Positions 12,443 to 21,197 of a stretch of DNA of 64,000 nucleotides are shown piece by piece. Position 1 is the first letter of the stretch; each line of letters opens with the position of its first letter. The translations under genes and the position numbers were made by a program. The stretch covers positions 178,913 to 242,912 of the forward strand of contig NZ_PYGA01000010.1 in NCBI RefSeq assembly GCF_003014485.1. The letters are read 5' to 3'. The DNA is from Murinocardiopsis flavida (lineage in GTDB: Bacteria > Actinomycetota > Actinomycetes > Streptosporangiales > Streptosporangiaceae). The notes under the pieces are model-generated. The model made no database searches. It saw nothing but the letters and a program-made list of their open reading frames with translations, and was not told the DNA's origin.

Positions 12443-13738
12443 TCATTGCACCTTGCCGTCCAGGACGGTCGGCGTGCCGCGCAGGAACGTCGCCGCGACC
12501 CTGCCGGGCAGGGTGCGCCCCCGGAACGGCGAGTTGGCGCTCTTGGACGCCATGGCCGCCGGGTCGACCTCCCGCGACACCGACGGGTCGAACAGGACCA
12601 CGTTGGCGGGCTCGCCCACAGCGAGCGGGCGCCCGTGCCCCGACAGGCGTCCGATGCGCGCCGGGGCCGCCGACATGCGCTCGGCGACCTGCGCCCAGTC
12701 CAGCAGACCGGTCTCGACCATGGCGGACTGGACCACGCTCAACGCGGTCTCCAGGCCGGTCATGCCCATGGCCGCGTTGGACCACTCGGTCTCCTTGGCC
12801 TCGATCGGGTGCGGCGCGTGGTCGGTAGCGACGATGTCGATCGTGCCGTCGGCGAGCCCGGCGCGCAGCGCCTCGACGTCGTCGGCGGTGCGCAGGGGCG
12901 GGTTGACCTTGAAGATCGGGTCGTAGCTCTCGGCGAGGTCGTCGGTGAGCACCAGGTGGTGCGGGGTGACCTCGGCGGTGACGTCGCAGCCGCGCCGCTT
13001 CGCCTCGCGGATGATCTGCACCGAGCCCTTGGTGGACACGTGGCAGATGTGCAGGCGGGAGCCGACGTGCTCGGCGAGCAGGCAGTCGCGGGCGATGATC
13101 GCCTCCTCGGCGACGGCCGGCCAGCCGGCCAGGCCGAGCCGGTCGGAGACCACGCCCTCGTTCATCTGGGCGTTCTCGGTGAGGCGCGGCTCCTGCGCGT
13201 GCTGGGCGACGACCCCGCCGAACGCCTTGACGTACTCCAGGGCGCGCCGCATGAGCAGCGCGTCGGACACGCAGTGGCCGTCGTCGGAGAAGACGCGCAC
13301 CGCCGCGATGGACTCGGCCATGGCGCCGAGCTCGGCGAGCGTGGTGCCGCCAAGGCCGTGCGTGACCGCCCCGACGGGCTGCACGTCGCAGTACCCGGAG
13401 TCGCGGCCCAGCCGCCAGACCTGCTCGACGACCCCGGCCGTGTCGGCGACGGGGAAGGTGTTGGCCATGGCGTGCACCGCGGTGAAGCCGCCCATTGCGG
13501 CGGCGCGGGTGCCGGAGTACACCGTCTCGGCGTCCTCCCGGCCGGGTTCGCGCAGGTGGGTGTGGAGGTCGACCAGGCCGGGCAAGGCGACCGCGCCGCG
13601 GGCGTCGACCGTGGCGGCCCCGCCGCCGTCGAGGCCGGGGCCGATCTCGGCGATGCGCCCGCCGCGCAGCAGGAGGTCGGTCTCCTCGCCGCCGAGGACG
13701 CGGGCGCCGCGGATCAGGTAGGTGTTGGTGTCCGTCAT
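12443..13738 (-). CDS. pyrC: Dihydroorotase
   Basis: PyrC closes N-carbamoyl aspartate to dihydroorotate. The 431 residues belong to the type I dihydroorotase group: metal ligands in LPGLVDLHTHLREPG near residue 60, the HAQEP and ICHVST segments, and the catalytic aspartate in DIVATDHAPHP. I start at ATG 13738 because GGGAGAA is well placed upstream and the family N-terminus begins there; the longer open frame into pyrB is not real. It is 14 nt below pyrB. Type I enzymes often associate with PyrB, and the genes are neighbours here. Confidence 0.97.
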   Translation of the reverse strand: MTDTNTYLIRGARVLGGEETDLLLRGGRIAEIGPGLDGGGAATVDARGAVALPGLVDLHTHLREPGREDAETVYSGTRAAAMGGFTAVHAMANTFPVADTAGVVEQVWRLGRDSGYCDVQPVGAVTHGLGGTTLAELGAMAESIAAVRVFSDDGHCVSDALLMRRALEYVKAFGGVVAQHAQEPRLTENAQMNEGVVSDRLGLAGWPAVAEEAIIARDCLLAEHVGSRLHICHVSTKGSVQIIREAKRRGCDVTAEVTPHHLVLTDDLAESYDPIFKVNPPLRTADDVEALRAGLADGTIDIVATDHAPHPIEAKETEWSNAAMGMTGLETALSVVQSAMVETGLLDWAQVAERMSAAPARIGRLSGHGRPLAVGEPANVVLFDPSVSREVDPAAMASKSANSPFRGRTLPGRVAATFLRGTPTVLDGKVQ

Positions 13739-13752
13739 CGTCGCTGTTCTCC

Positions 13753-14679
13753 CTAGTTCCCGATCGCGGACTCGGAGCCGCCGAGCAGCAGGTACAGCAC
13801 CGCCATGCGCACGCTCACACCGTTGGCGACCTGCTCCACGATGGTGGAGCGCGGCGAGTCGGCGACCGCGGCGGAGATCTCCATGCCGCGGATCATCGGG
13901 CCGGGGTGCATGACGATGGCGTCGTCGTGCAGCTTGGCGAAGCGGTCGTCGTCCAGGCCGTAGCGGCGCGTGTACTCGCGGGCGGTGGGGAAGAACGCGT
14001 CCTTCATGCGTTCGGCCTGCACGCGGAGCATCATCACCACGTCGGACTTCGGCAGTACCTCGTCGAGCGTGTAGGACACGGAGCACGGCCAGGACCGCAC
14101 GGACACGGGCAGCAGGGTGGGCGGCGCGACGAGCGTCACCTCGGCGCCGAGGGTGGCGAGCAGCAGCACGTTGGAGCGGGCCACCCGCGAGTGCAGGATG
14201 TCGCCGACGATGGCGACCCGGAGCCCTTCGACGCGGCCCATGCGCTCACGCATGGTGAAGGCGTCGAGGAGGGCCTGCGTGGGGTGCTCGTGGGTGCCGT
14301 CGCCGGCGTTCAGGACCGCGCCGTCGACCCAGGTCGACAGGCGTTTCGCGGCGCCGGACGAGGAGTGCCGGATGACCACGCCGTCGGCGCCCATGGCCTG
14401 GAGGGTCAGCGCGGTGTCCTTGAGCGACTCGCCCTTGGAGACGCTGGAGCCCTTGGCGGAGAAGTTGATGACGTCGGCCGACATGCGCTTGGCGGCGGCC
14501 TCGAACGAGATGCGGGTGCGGGTGGAGTCCTCGTAGAACAGGTTGACGACGGTCCGGCCGCGCAGGGTCGGCAGCTTCTTCACGGAGCGGTCGCCGACCT
14601 GCGCGAGCTCCTTCGCTGTGTCGAGGACGAGGGTCGCTTCGTCGCGGGAGAGGTCGCCCGCGCTCAGGAGATGGCGCAT
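13753..14679 (-). CDS. pyrB: Aspartate carbamoyltransferase, catalytic subunit
   Basis: PyrB condenses carbamoyl phosphate with aspartate. The 308 residues have the carbamoyl-phosphate loop [13 protein letters not shown] near residue 50, the [12 protein letters not shown] loop contributed to the neighbouring subunit, [11 protein letters not shown], and the C-terminal HPGPMIRG. No pyrI regulatory subunit is present. Its ATG overlaps the pyrR stop by one base (TAATG), indicating translational coupling. Confidence 0.98.
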   Translation of the reverse strand: MRHLLSAGDLSRDEATLVLDTAKELAQVGDRSVKKLPTLRGRTVVNLFYEDSTRTRISFEAAAKRMSADVINFSAKGSSVSKGESLKDTALTLQAMGADGVVIRHSSSGAAKRLSTWVDGAVLNAGDGTHEHPTQALLDAFTMRERMGRVEGLRVAIVGDILHSRVARSNVLLLATLGAEVTLVAPPTLLPVSVRSWPCSVSYTLDEVLPKSDVVMMLRVQAERMKDAFFPTAREYTRRYGLDDDRFAKLHDDAIVMHPGPMIRGMEISAAVADSPRSTIVEQVANGVSVRMAVLYLLLGGSESAIGN

Positions 14680-15305
14680 TACTTCGCTTCCTCCGTGCCG
14701 CCTGCGGCGGTGTCGGTGGGGCGGGCCCCGCGCGACCTGGCGGGGCCGACCACGACGGCGTCGCGCCCGTCGAACTCGTCCACCAGGACCGTCACGCTCT
14801 CGCGCAGCGAGGTCGGCAGGTTCTTGCCCACGTAGTCGGCGCGGATGGGCAGTTCGCGGTGGCCGCGGTCGACCAGGACGGCGAGCTGCACCGCCCGGGG
14901 GCGGCCGAGGTCGTTGAGCGCGTCGAGGGCCGCGCGGACGCTGCGGCCGGAGAAGAGGACGTCGTCCACCAGGACCACGGTGCGGCCGTCGATGCCTTCG
15001 GGCGGGATGTTGGTGGGGCTCAGGCTGCGGGCCGGCGCCATGCGGAGGTCGTCGCGGTACATGGTGATGTCGAGGGAGCCGCAGGGGACTTCGAGGTGCT
15101 CGACGTGTTCGATGCGCTTCGCCAGCCGTTCGGCGAGCGGGACGCCGCGGGACGGGATCCCCAGCAGTGTCACGTCGGCGCCGCCCTTGGTCCGTTCGAG
15201 GACCTCGTGGGCGATCCGGGTCAGCGCCCGGTTGATCTCCGGGCCTTCCAGGACGGTCTTGGCATCGGCCCCAATGTCACCTTCTGCGCGTTTTTGGGCA
15301 CACAC
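14679..15305 (-). CDS. pyrR: PyrR, pyr operon RNA-binding regulator / uracil phosphoribosyltransferase
   Basis: PyrR binds pyr leader RNA when UMP is high and lowers expression of the operon; it usually also has uracil phosphoribosyltransferase activity. The 208 residues include the type I phosphoribosyltransferase PRPP loop [12 protein letters not shown] at 112-123 and the family segment [14 protein letters not shown] frame continues upstream to 15479, but I start at GTG 15305 because a near-perfect AAGGAGG lies 8 nt before it and the family core begins soon after. The last 20 residues are a low-complexity tail. It is the first gene of the operon, and a candidate PyrR-binding hairpin lies directly upstream. 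Confidence 0.95.
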   Translation of the reverse strand: MCAQKRAEGDIGADAKTVLEGPEINRALTRIAHEVLERTKGGADVTLLGIPSRGVPLAERLAKRIEHVEHLEVPCGSLDITMYRDDLRMAPARSLSPTNIPPEGIDGRTVVLVDDVLFSGRSVRAALDALNDLGRPRAVQLAVLVDRGHRELPIRADYVGKNLPTSLRESVTVLVDEFDGRDAVVVGPARSRGARPTDTAAGGTEEAK

Positions 15306-15879
15306 AGTGATGACCTCCTTCCCTGTCTCACGGAACAGGTCCTTAAAGGACGTCGGTGAAGATGTCTCGAATGCTCGCCCGGTCGACCAAGCGCCTACCG
15401 GTCGAGCTGCCCAGACGCTATCAGCGGGATCACCCTGAGGTGACTCGACTCTAGCGAGAGTGGTCGGCGAATATGACACTCATCACAGAAAAAGCTCTTG
15501 ATTTATCTGTCCCAATGCTACTCAATCGGACTGCGCGCGCTCCGCGCGCATCCGGCCCATACCCCCGAAATGCCTATGGCGTCGGGCTTTGCGGGCCCCG
15601 ACCCGGTGACGGTGTGTCCCATTCGGTCCTAGTATGAGAGCCCCCTCACTAACGCACGGTTTGGCGTCTGATTGGTCCCGTTTCCACCCAACAGCTTGAC
15701 CTGGCGCCCTCACCGCTTTACCGTCACTGTCCGTAACCAATCTCTGGGCGGACCGAACCCGGGCCTCCCCCGCAGCGCTCCACAGGCCAGCAGACAGCCC
15801 AAGGGCGGGGCGGTACCCCACCGACTTCCGGGTTCCCCCGTCAACCAGACATTTCCACGGCCGGGGAGCGAACTAGAAG
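15306..15879. other. Divergent promoter region between pyrR and bldD
   Basis: The 574 bp hold the pyr leader (with the PyrR-type hairpin) on the minus strand and the bldD upstream region on the plus strand. The centre, about 15465-15530, is AT-richer than average. For bldD a TAGTAT hexamer at 15631-15636 is a possible -10 box with a weak -35. I looked for a clear BldD box to support autoregulation and found only imperfect TCAC/GTAAC half-site combinations near 15700-15740. Confidence 0.45.
15322..15339 (-). promoter_or_regulatory. Candidate PyrR-binding hairpin in the pyr leader RNA
   Basis: On the transcribed minus strand this reads CCTGT-TCCGTGAG-ACAGG: a 5-bp stem with an 8-nt loop. The loop UCCGUGAG is one base shorter than the UCCnGnGAG loop known from PyrR targets. 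The hairpin ends next to the AAGGAGG ribosome site of pyrR. I see no terminator after it, so the arrangement fits translational control at the ribosome site, as described for mycobacteria, rather than attenuation. Confidence 0.6.
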
Positions 15880-16374
15880 ATGCCATCCGAATACGCGAAG
15901 TCGCTCGGTGCGCGCCTGCGCGCCATCCGCACCCAGCAGGGCCTGTCCCTGCACGGTGTCGAGGAGAAGTCCCACGGCCGGTGGAAGGCCGTCGTCGTGG
16001 GCTCCTACGAGCGCGGCGACCGCGCCGTCACCGTCCAGAAGCTCGCCGAGCTCGCCGACTTCTACGGCGTGCCGATGTCGGAGCTGCTGCCCGGCGGTGC
16101 CGCACCGACCCCGCTCGGCCCGACACCCAAGCTGGTCATCGACCTTGAGCGCATGCAGCAGCTCCCGCAGGACAAGGCGGGCCCGCTCGCGCGCTACATC
16201 GCGACCATCCAGAGCCAGCGCGGCGACTACAACGGCCGCGTGCTGTCCATCCGCCAAGAGGACCTCCGCTCGCTCGCGGTGATCTACGACCGCTCGCCGG
16301 GCGACCTCACCGAGGAGCTCATCGACTGGGGCGTCCTCGACCCCGAGGCGCGCCGCGCCGTCGACGCGTTCTAA
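15880..16374 (+). CDS. bldD: Developmental master regulator BldD
   Basis: BldD represses sporulation genes during vegetative growth in Streptomyces and is held dimeric by a cyclic-di-GMP tetramer. The 164 residues contain an N-terminal XRE-type helix-turn-helix (residues 8-70; GLSLHGVEEKSHGRWKAVVV) and the C-terminal ligand domain. The cyclic-di-GMP signature is intact and in the exact spacing of the Streptomyces protein: RGD at 114-116 and RQED at 125-128. Position next to the pyr operon is the same as in Streptomyces. A strong hairpin terminator follows 107 bp downstream. Confidence 0.97.
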   Translation: MPSEYAKSLGARLRAIRTQQGLSLHGVEEKSHGRWKAVVVGSYERGDRAVTVQKLAELADFYGVPMSELLPGGAAPTPLGPTPKLVIDLERMQQLPQDKAGPLARYIATIQSQRGDYNGRVLSIRQEDLRSLAVIYDRSPGDLTEELIDWGVLDPEARRAVDAF

Positions 16375-16885
16375 GCCGCCCAAGGCCGCCGACGCGTCCC
16401 AGGCCGTCCGAGGACGTCGAGGTTCCACGTCGTCCGAGGGGCCGTCGACGTGTTCGAGGCCGCCCAAGGCTGTCTGCCGCGAAGGTGGCCGCGCCCATTG
16501 CGGGCGCGGCCACCTTCGTCGATCCATCACCTCGAACCGCACGGCCCCTTCGGGGGTCGCGGGCCCCGCTGCGCGATGATCGCGCAACGGCACAGCGGCG
16601 CAGCAGCGCAGTTGGGGCGTATGCAGCCGCCTGGCAGCCCAACCCCTCCGCAGGGGCACTTCGCGGTCTGATCGCTCACCCCTGCGACGGACACCTCCCA
16701 GAGCGCCATCGGCCCGAGCGGCGATCGGCACGGCTGCCGGGGAGCCTGCGCACGCCCCTACTGCGCCGCTGCGCGATTGTCGCGCAGCGGGGGCCCGCGA
16801 CGGCCGAAGGACATCCCGGCCAGGGCCGCCAGACCGGTACCGGCCACGGCCCCTCCCCCGAACACGCCCGCTCCCCCGCGCGGAC
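16375..16885. other. bldD-fruA convergent intergenic region
   Basis: No gene is supported. The region contains the bldD terminator hairpin at 16481-16517 and an imperfect long inverted repeat: sequence at about 16543-16592 returns reverse-complemented at about 16757-16815, each arm holding a small hairpin of the type CTGCGCGA-n3-TCGCGCAG. The intervening 165 bp show nothing I recognise. Confidence 0.55.
16481..16517 (+). terminator. Perfect 16-bp hairpin, probable bldD terminator
   Basis: Arms 16481-16496 and 16502-16517 are exactly complementary around a 5-nt loop (ATTGC). It begins 107 bp after the bldD stop codon. There is no T-run, which is usual for strong GC hairpin terminators in actinomycetes. 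Confidence 0.7.
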
Positions 16886-19351
16886 TCAGCCGATCTGCGC
16901 CAGCAACTCCCGCAACTCGGATTCCCCGGCGGCGGTGAGCCGCGCACGGTAGTCGTCGTCGGCCAGCCGCCGCGCGAGCGCCGCGAGGACCCGCAGGTGC
17001 TCGTCGCCCGCCATCGACTCCGGCACCGCGATGAGGAACACCAGCCGCACCGGTCCCCCGGCCGACCCGGGCCAGTCGATCCCGCCAGCCGAGCGGCCGA
17101 ACGCGAGCACCGGCGCGCTCACCGCATCGCACTTGGCGTGCGGGATCGCCACGCCCGGACCGAGTGCGGTGGGCATCTGGGCCTCGCGCTCGTGCAGGGC
17201 CCGCACCAGCGCCGCGCGGTCGCGCACCCGGCCGCCGTCGGCCGCAAGCGCCGCCATCTCCTCGATCGCGGCGTCGCGCTCCGACGCCGCCAGGTCGACG
17301 GTCATGCCGCCCGCGTCCAAGTACTCGACGATGGGGCGCTCGGTCGGCTCCGGCGCGGCGCCCGCGCCGTCCTCCGCATCATCAGCGGGACGCCCGGCCG
17401 CCTCCGGCGGCGGTTCTGCGGTGGCGGCGGCCGGCGGCGCCGCGGTGCGAGGGGTCGGCGCCTCCGCAACGGCGGCCGGCGGCGCCGAAGCGGCGCCCGC
17501 GGTCCTCTGCGCGACTGGAGTCCTGTCCGCCGCGCCGCCGGTGCCAGCACCGGCGACGGGAGCACCCGCGGTAACCAGTCCGGGCCCGGTTCCGGAGGCG
17601 GGTGCCGCGGACTCCCCCGCGCGGCGCCGCCCCAGTCCGATGATGCCGAGCGCGACACCGGCGGTGACAGCGCTGCCCGCGACCACCGCGACGAAGAACA
17701 TCGCGATGTTGTCCACCGCGCCGAGGATGGCGACTATCGGCCCGCCGTGCGCCACACTGTCGCCCACCCCCGCCACCGCGGCGATGCACGCCGCGACCGC
17801 GCCCCCGGCCATGTTCGCCGGGATGACGCTGCCGGGCCGCCCGGCGGCGAACGGGATGGCGCCCTCGGTGATGCCGAAGAAGCCCATGAACAGGGCGGCG
17901 TACCCGGCCTCCTGCTCCTCCTTCGCGAACCAGGTCCGCCGGATCAGCGACGCCGCGCCCATGCCCAGCGGGGGCACCGCGATCGCCGCGGCGGCCATGC
18001 CCATGACGGCGACGTTCCCCTCGCCGATGAGCCCGGCGCCGAACAGGAACGCCGTCTTGTTGACCGGGCCGCCCATATCGAACGCGATCATCAGCCCGAT
18101 GATGACGCCGAGCAGCGCGGCGCTGGCGCCCTGCAAGCCGCCGAGGAAACCGGTCAGCGTGCTGAACACCCACGCGATGGGGGCGCCGAGGACGGCGATG
18201 AACAGCCCCACGACGACCAGCGTGCTCAGGATCGGGATGACGATGATGGGCATGATCGGCATGACGAACTTCGGCACCGGCAGCCGCGCGATCGCCAGCG
18301 CCACGTACCCGGCCAGGAAGCCGGTGATGATGGCGCCGATGAACCCGGCGCTGGTCTCGCCGTCGCCGTAGAGCAGCGGGCCGTTGCCCGCCCCGTACAG
18401 CGAGGCGTTCGCCGCGACGTAGCCGCCGAGCAGGCCCGGCACCAGTCCGGGGCGGTCGGCGATGGCGAACGCGATGTAGGCCGACAGCACCGGCACCATG
18501 AACATGAACGCGAGCGTGCCGATGGTGTTGACGGTCGCCCAGACCGAACCCTCGGGGATCTGGAGCCCTTCGGGGGTCGGCTCGCCGCCCAGCGACAGCG
18601 ACACCGCGATGAGCAGCCCGCCGGTCGCGACGAACGGGATCATGTAGGAGACCCCGGTCATGAGCGCCGTGTAGCCCTTGCCGCGCCGCCGCCCCTTGGC
18701 GGTCGCGGCGGCGGTGAGCACCCCGCCGGCCCCACCGGAGCCACCCGCACCCCGCGGTCCGCCAGTGCCACCTGGTCCGCCCGGTCCGCCTGACCGACCC
18801 GCGCCACCCGGCCCACCAGCGCTACCCGGACCACCAGCGCTACCGGTGCCACTCGCGCCGCCCACGTCCGACGGGCCCTGCGCACCCGACCCGGCCGACG
18901 GACCCGCAGCGGTACCGCCCGCAGATGACCCGTCGTCCGAGGCACCACCCGCAGGTGACCCGTCCACCGCGATACCGCCCGCTGCGGGCCCGGCGGACTC
19001 GCGCTGCGCGGCGGCCTGCGCGATCAGCGCCTCCGGCTCGGAGATGCCCTGGGCGACGCTGGCGACGACGAGCGGCTTGCCCGCGAACCGGCGCTGGTCG
19101 ATATCGGTGTCGGCGGCGATGATGACGCCGTCGGCGGCGGCGATCTCGGCGTCGGTGAGCGTGTCGCGGGTCCCGATGGAGCCCTGGGTCTCGACGCGCA
19201 TCTCGTGGCCGAGGCGCGCGGCGGTCTGCACGAGCTTCTCGGCCGCCATGTAGGTGTGCGCGATGCCAGTCGGGCAAGCGGTCACGCCGACCAGCCGCAA
19301 GGGCCGGGCACGGCCCTCGGCTGCGGGATCAGGGGTACTGGGGGTTGCCAT
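16886..19351 (-). CDS. fruA: Fructose-type PTS permease, fused IIB-IIC-IIA
   Basis: This membrane transporter takes up and phosphorylates a sugar, most likely fructose, at the expense of phospho-HPr. The 821 residues are arranged IIB (VGVTACPTGIAHTYMAAEKL, phosphocysteine C26), IIC (multi-helix membrane domain with SYMIPFVATGGLL and GFFGITEGAIPFA) and IIA at the C-terminus (phosphohistidine in GVAIPHAKCDAV). The two linkers are unusually long: about 100 residues of Gly-Ser-Pro-Ala repeats before IIC and about 100 residues of Pro-Ala after it. I start at ATG 19351, just before the conserved IIB region. No fruK or deoR-type gene lies next to it; a LacI-type operator is found 89 bp upstream. Confidence 0.93.
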   Translation of the reverse strand: MATPSTPDPAAEGRARPLRLVGVTACPTGIAHTYMAAEKLVQTAARLGHEMRVETQGSIGTRDTLTDAEIAAADGVIIAADTDIDQRRFAGKPLVVASVAQGISEPEALIAQAAAQRESAGPAAGGIAVDGSPAGGASDDGSSAGGTAAGPSAGSGAQGPSDVGGASGTGSAGGPGSAGGPGGAGRSGGPGGPGGTGGPRGAGGSGGAGGVLTAAATAKGRRRGKGYTALMTGVSYMIPFVATGGLLIAVSLSLGGEPTPEGLQIPEGSVWATVNTIGTLAFMFMVPVLSAYIAFAIADRPGLVPGLLGGYVAANASLYGAGNGPLLYGDGETSAGFIGAIITGFLAGYVALAIARLPVPKFVMPIMPIIVIPILSTLVVVGLFIAVLGAPIAWVFSTLTGFLGGLQGASAALLGVIIGLMIAFDMGGPVNKTAFLFGAGLIGEGNVAVMGMAAAAIAVPPLGMGAASLIRRTWFAKEEQEAGYAALFMGFFGITEGAIPFAAGRPGSVIPANMAGGAVAACIAAVAGVGDSVAHGGPIVAILGAVDNIAMFFVAVVAGSAVTAGVALGIIGLGRRRAGESAAPASGTGPGLVTAGAPVAGAGTGGAADRTPVAQRTAGAASAPPAAVAEAPTPRTAAPPAAATAEPPPEAAGRPADDAEDGAGAAPEPTERPIVEYLDAGGMTVDLAASERDAAIEEMAALAADGGRVRDRAALVRALHEREAQMPTALGPGVAIPHAKCDAVSAPVLAFGRSAGGIDWPGSAGGPVRLVFLIAVPESMAGDEHLRVLAALARRLADDDYRARLTAAGESELRELLAQIG

Positions 19352-19439
19352 CGGGCCACCACTTCCCTCGTCGAGGTCGCCCCGCTGGTGCCCCCCGCCC
19401 GCAGGGGCATCGGTTACCCGATAGACCATCGCCCAGAAC

Positions 19440-19453
19440 TGACAACGTTGTCA
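19440..19453. promoter_or_regulatory. Perfect LacI-family palindromic operator upstream of fruA
   Basis: TGACAACGTTGTCA is an exact 14-bp palindrome with the central CG expected of LacI/GalR-family operators. It lies 89 bp upstream of the fruA start and 46 bp past the 3' end of the convergent-side neighbour, so fruA is its only plausible target. No LacI-family gene is in the window. Confidence 0.75.
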
Positions 19454-19498
19454 ACGCCACCAGCCCAAGCAGCACGGCATATTCGGATCAGCGGGCAT

Positions 19499-20941
19499 TC
19501 ACTTCTCGTACCGCCAACTCCACCCGATGCCGCGATACTCCTCGACGGGAATCGGCACGACCCCAGGGTTCATGCGCTCCGTGTAAACGACGCCGTGCAG
19601 ATGGTCGATCTCATGAGCGACCAGGCGCGCCAAAGCATCAGTGAACACGGTGATCACCACGCTGCCGTCCACCCCCGCGTGCTCCACCTCCACACGGCGC
19701 GAACGGGGCACCAGCCCTCTGACGTCGAAGAACGACAGGCACCCCTCGTAGTGGTCGTCGGTGTCCTGCGAGGATCCGATGATTCGCGGGTTGAGGAGGA
19801 CGAGCGGCGCGGCGTCGGCGTCGGGGGGCAGCACAACAGCCGCCGCCCTGTCGATGCCGATCTGGGTTGCGGCCAATCCCATCCCCTTGCCGAACTCGTG
19901 ATGCTCGCGGACCCGTTGCATAGCCCGATGAATCCGGTCCACGACCTCCATGGCCGATTCCGATTCAGCAGGAAGAGAGAACCGCGCGGCCGTGCGAGCC
20001 AGAATCGGATCCCCGTCCTGGACAATGCCCGAAGCACGCATCCGGTCACTGGAGGTACGCAGCGCAGGACGGGGTGCCTCCGGGGGCCCGACCCGCCAGC
20101 GCCATTCAAGCCGATAGCGGGCACCGATGTGCGGGCGGTGTGCCGACCAGGTGAAGACGGCGTCGTCCCCATCGACGCTGCGCTGTATGGGGTCGCGAAG
20201 GGGAACCGCTTCGGCGGTCGTGGAGGTCTCGGTGCCCCATACGTCGGGGGCGAGCTCGCTGGGAAATGCCAGCTCGACACCGACATCGTTGGTCGGGAGC
20301 CGGATCGCGCGCTGGAACCACTGGCCCCACTGCTCGGCACCCACGGCATAGGAGTACTCCAGTACAGCGCTCTGCCCCGGATACAAAGGGAACCTCGACT
20401 CCTCGTTGTCGAAGCACAGCCACACCTCTTTGAACGAGTCTCGGTCGTGTTTGGCGACCCAACGCATGGGATCGCCGTCGCACGTGGCCGTCAGACTCAA
20501 CGCTTCCCAGGTCAGTGGGTGAGACCTGTACAGCTCATTGGACCTCTCGGGCTGGCCTGGGTAGCGATCCACGCTAATCCGCACCAAGTAGCGGCTGACA
20601 GGATCACTGCCTCCATTGACGATCCGGCGGCGCATCCGCGCCTTATAGCGGCCATCGCGATATACGAGCCGGGCGTGGTCGGAGTCGACGAACAGTTCCG
20701 CTGGGCCTTCAGGCTGCTGACGGATGGGTGTGGACCGCGTCCAGCTCCGCCATAGCTCCCCGCCCGCGGCGAGCTGACGTTCGGCCAGCCGGGCGAAGTC
20801 CTCGCTGGCGGGGTGCCGACCCGACTCAATGTGGCTGAGATACGAAGGGTCGAACCCCATCAGCGAGGCCAGCGCCTTCTTCGTCATCCGACGATGGGTA
20901 CGCCAGCGAGCCAGCGCAGCGGGGAAGTCTTGAGGGGCCAT
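19499..20941 (-). CDS. XRE helix-turn-helix / peptide deformylase fusion protein
   Basis: A 480-residue protein with three parts. Residues 8-60 are an XRE-type helix-turn-helix (KKALASLMGFDPSYLSHIES). Residues about 80-285 form a tryptophan-rich domain I cannot name. Residues about 305-480 are a complete peptide deformylase: motif 1 GMGLAATQ at 353-360, motif 2 EGCLS at 399-403 with metal ligand C401, and motif 3 HEIDHLHG at 443-450, so catalytic Gln, Cys, Glu and both His are all present. Normal deformylases remove formyl from new proteins and have no DNA-binding domain. It is divergent from the radical SAM gene, so control of, or chemistry on, the RiPP peptide is plausible. GC content and codon use are less extreme than in neighbours, suggesting transfer. 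Confidence 0.85.
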   Translation of the reverse strand: MAPQDFPAALARWRTHRRMTKKALASLMGFDPSYLSHIESGRHPASEDFARLAERQLAAGGELWRSWTRSTPIRQQPEGPAELFVDSDHARLVYRDGRYKARMRRRIVNGGSDPVSRYLVRISVDRYPGQPERSNELYRSHPLTWEALSLTATCDGDPMRWVAKHDRDSFKEVWLCFDNEESRFPLYPGQSAVLEYSYAVGAEQWGQWFQRAIRLPTNDVGVELAFPSELAPDVWGTETSTTAEAVPLRDPIQRSVDGDDAVFTWSAHRPHIGARYRLEWRWRVGPPEAPRPALRTSSDRMRASGIVQDGDPILARTAARFSLPAESESAMEVVDRIHRAMQRVREHHEFGKGMGLAATQIGIDRAAAVVLPPDADAAPLVLLNPRIIGSSQDTDDHYEGCLSFFDVRGLVPRSRRVEVEHAGVDGSVVITVFTDALARLVAHEIDHLHGVVYTERMNPGVVPIPVEEYRGIGWSWRYEK

Positions 20942-21197
20942 GCCGACGATTCTCGCTCACCCTCGACATGAACACATGAGTGAATCGTGATTGACCTCCG
21001 CTCATCCTGTCCTCACCCGGTCGTTCCGTCGTTCCCTGGGAGGTAGCCGCCGAAGTGCGGACGAATACAAGCGAAGGAACGGAGATGCACGGACCGGATG
21101 GAGGAACCCGCAGATGAGAACGCCCGCTCACCCATTGCCACAGCAAGCGGTCCGAGAGCGAAAGCGCGCACGCTAGGACTCGAACGGAAATGACGCC
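20942..21197. other. Divergent promoter region of the RiPP locus
   Basis: These 256 bp separate the helix-turn-helix/deformylase gene from the radical SAM gene. The part near 20970-21000 is AT-richer and should hold both promoters and the operator for the XRE domain, but I found no clear palindrome. Small frames here do not look like peptide precursors. Confidence 0.45.

Noticed and set aside
15306..15479. Longer pyrR start at 15479
   Set aside because: AAGGAGG lies 8 nt before the GTG at 15305, the extra 58 residues lack family similarity, and the PyrR-type hairpin lies within them.
15522..15821. 99-codon minus-strand frame between pyrR and bldD
   Set aside because: No ribosome site, no similarity, and it occupies the divergent promoter region.
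20991..21176. 61-codon frame before the radical SAM gene as a second RiPP precursor
   Set aside because: It lacks the aromatic-x-Asn triplets and a ribosome site, and lies in the divergent promoter.
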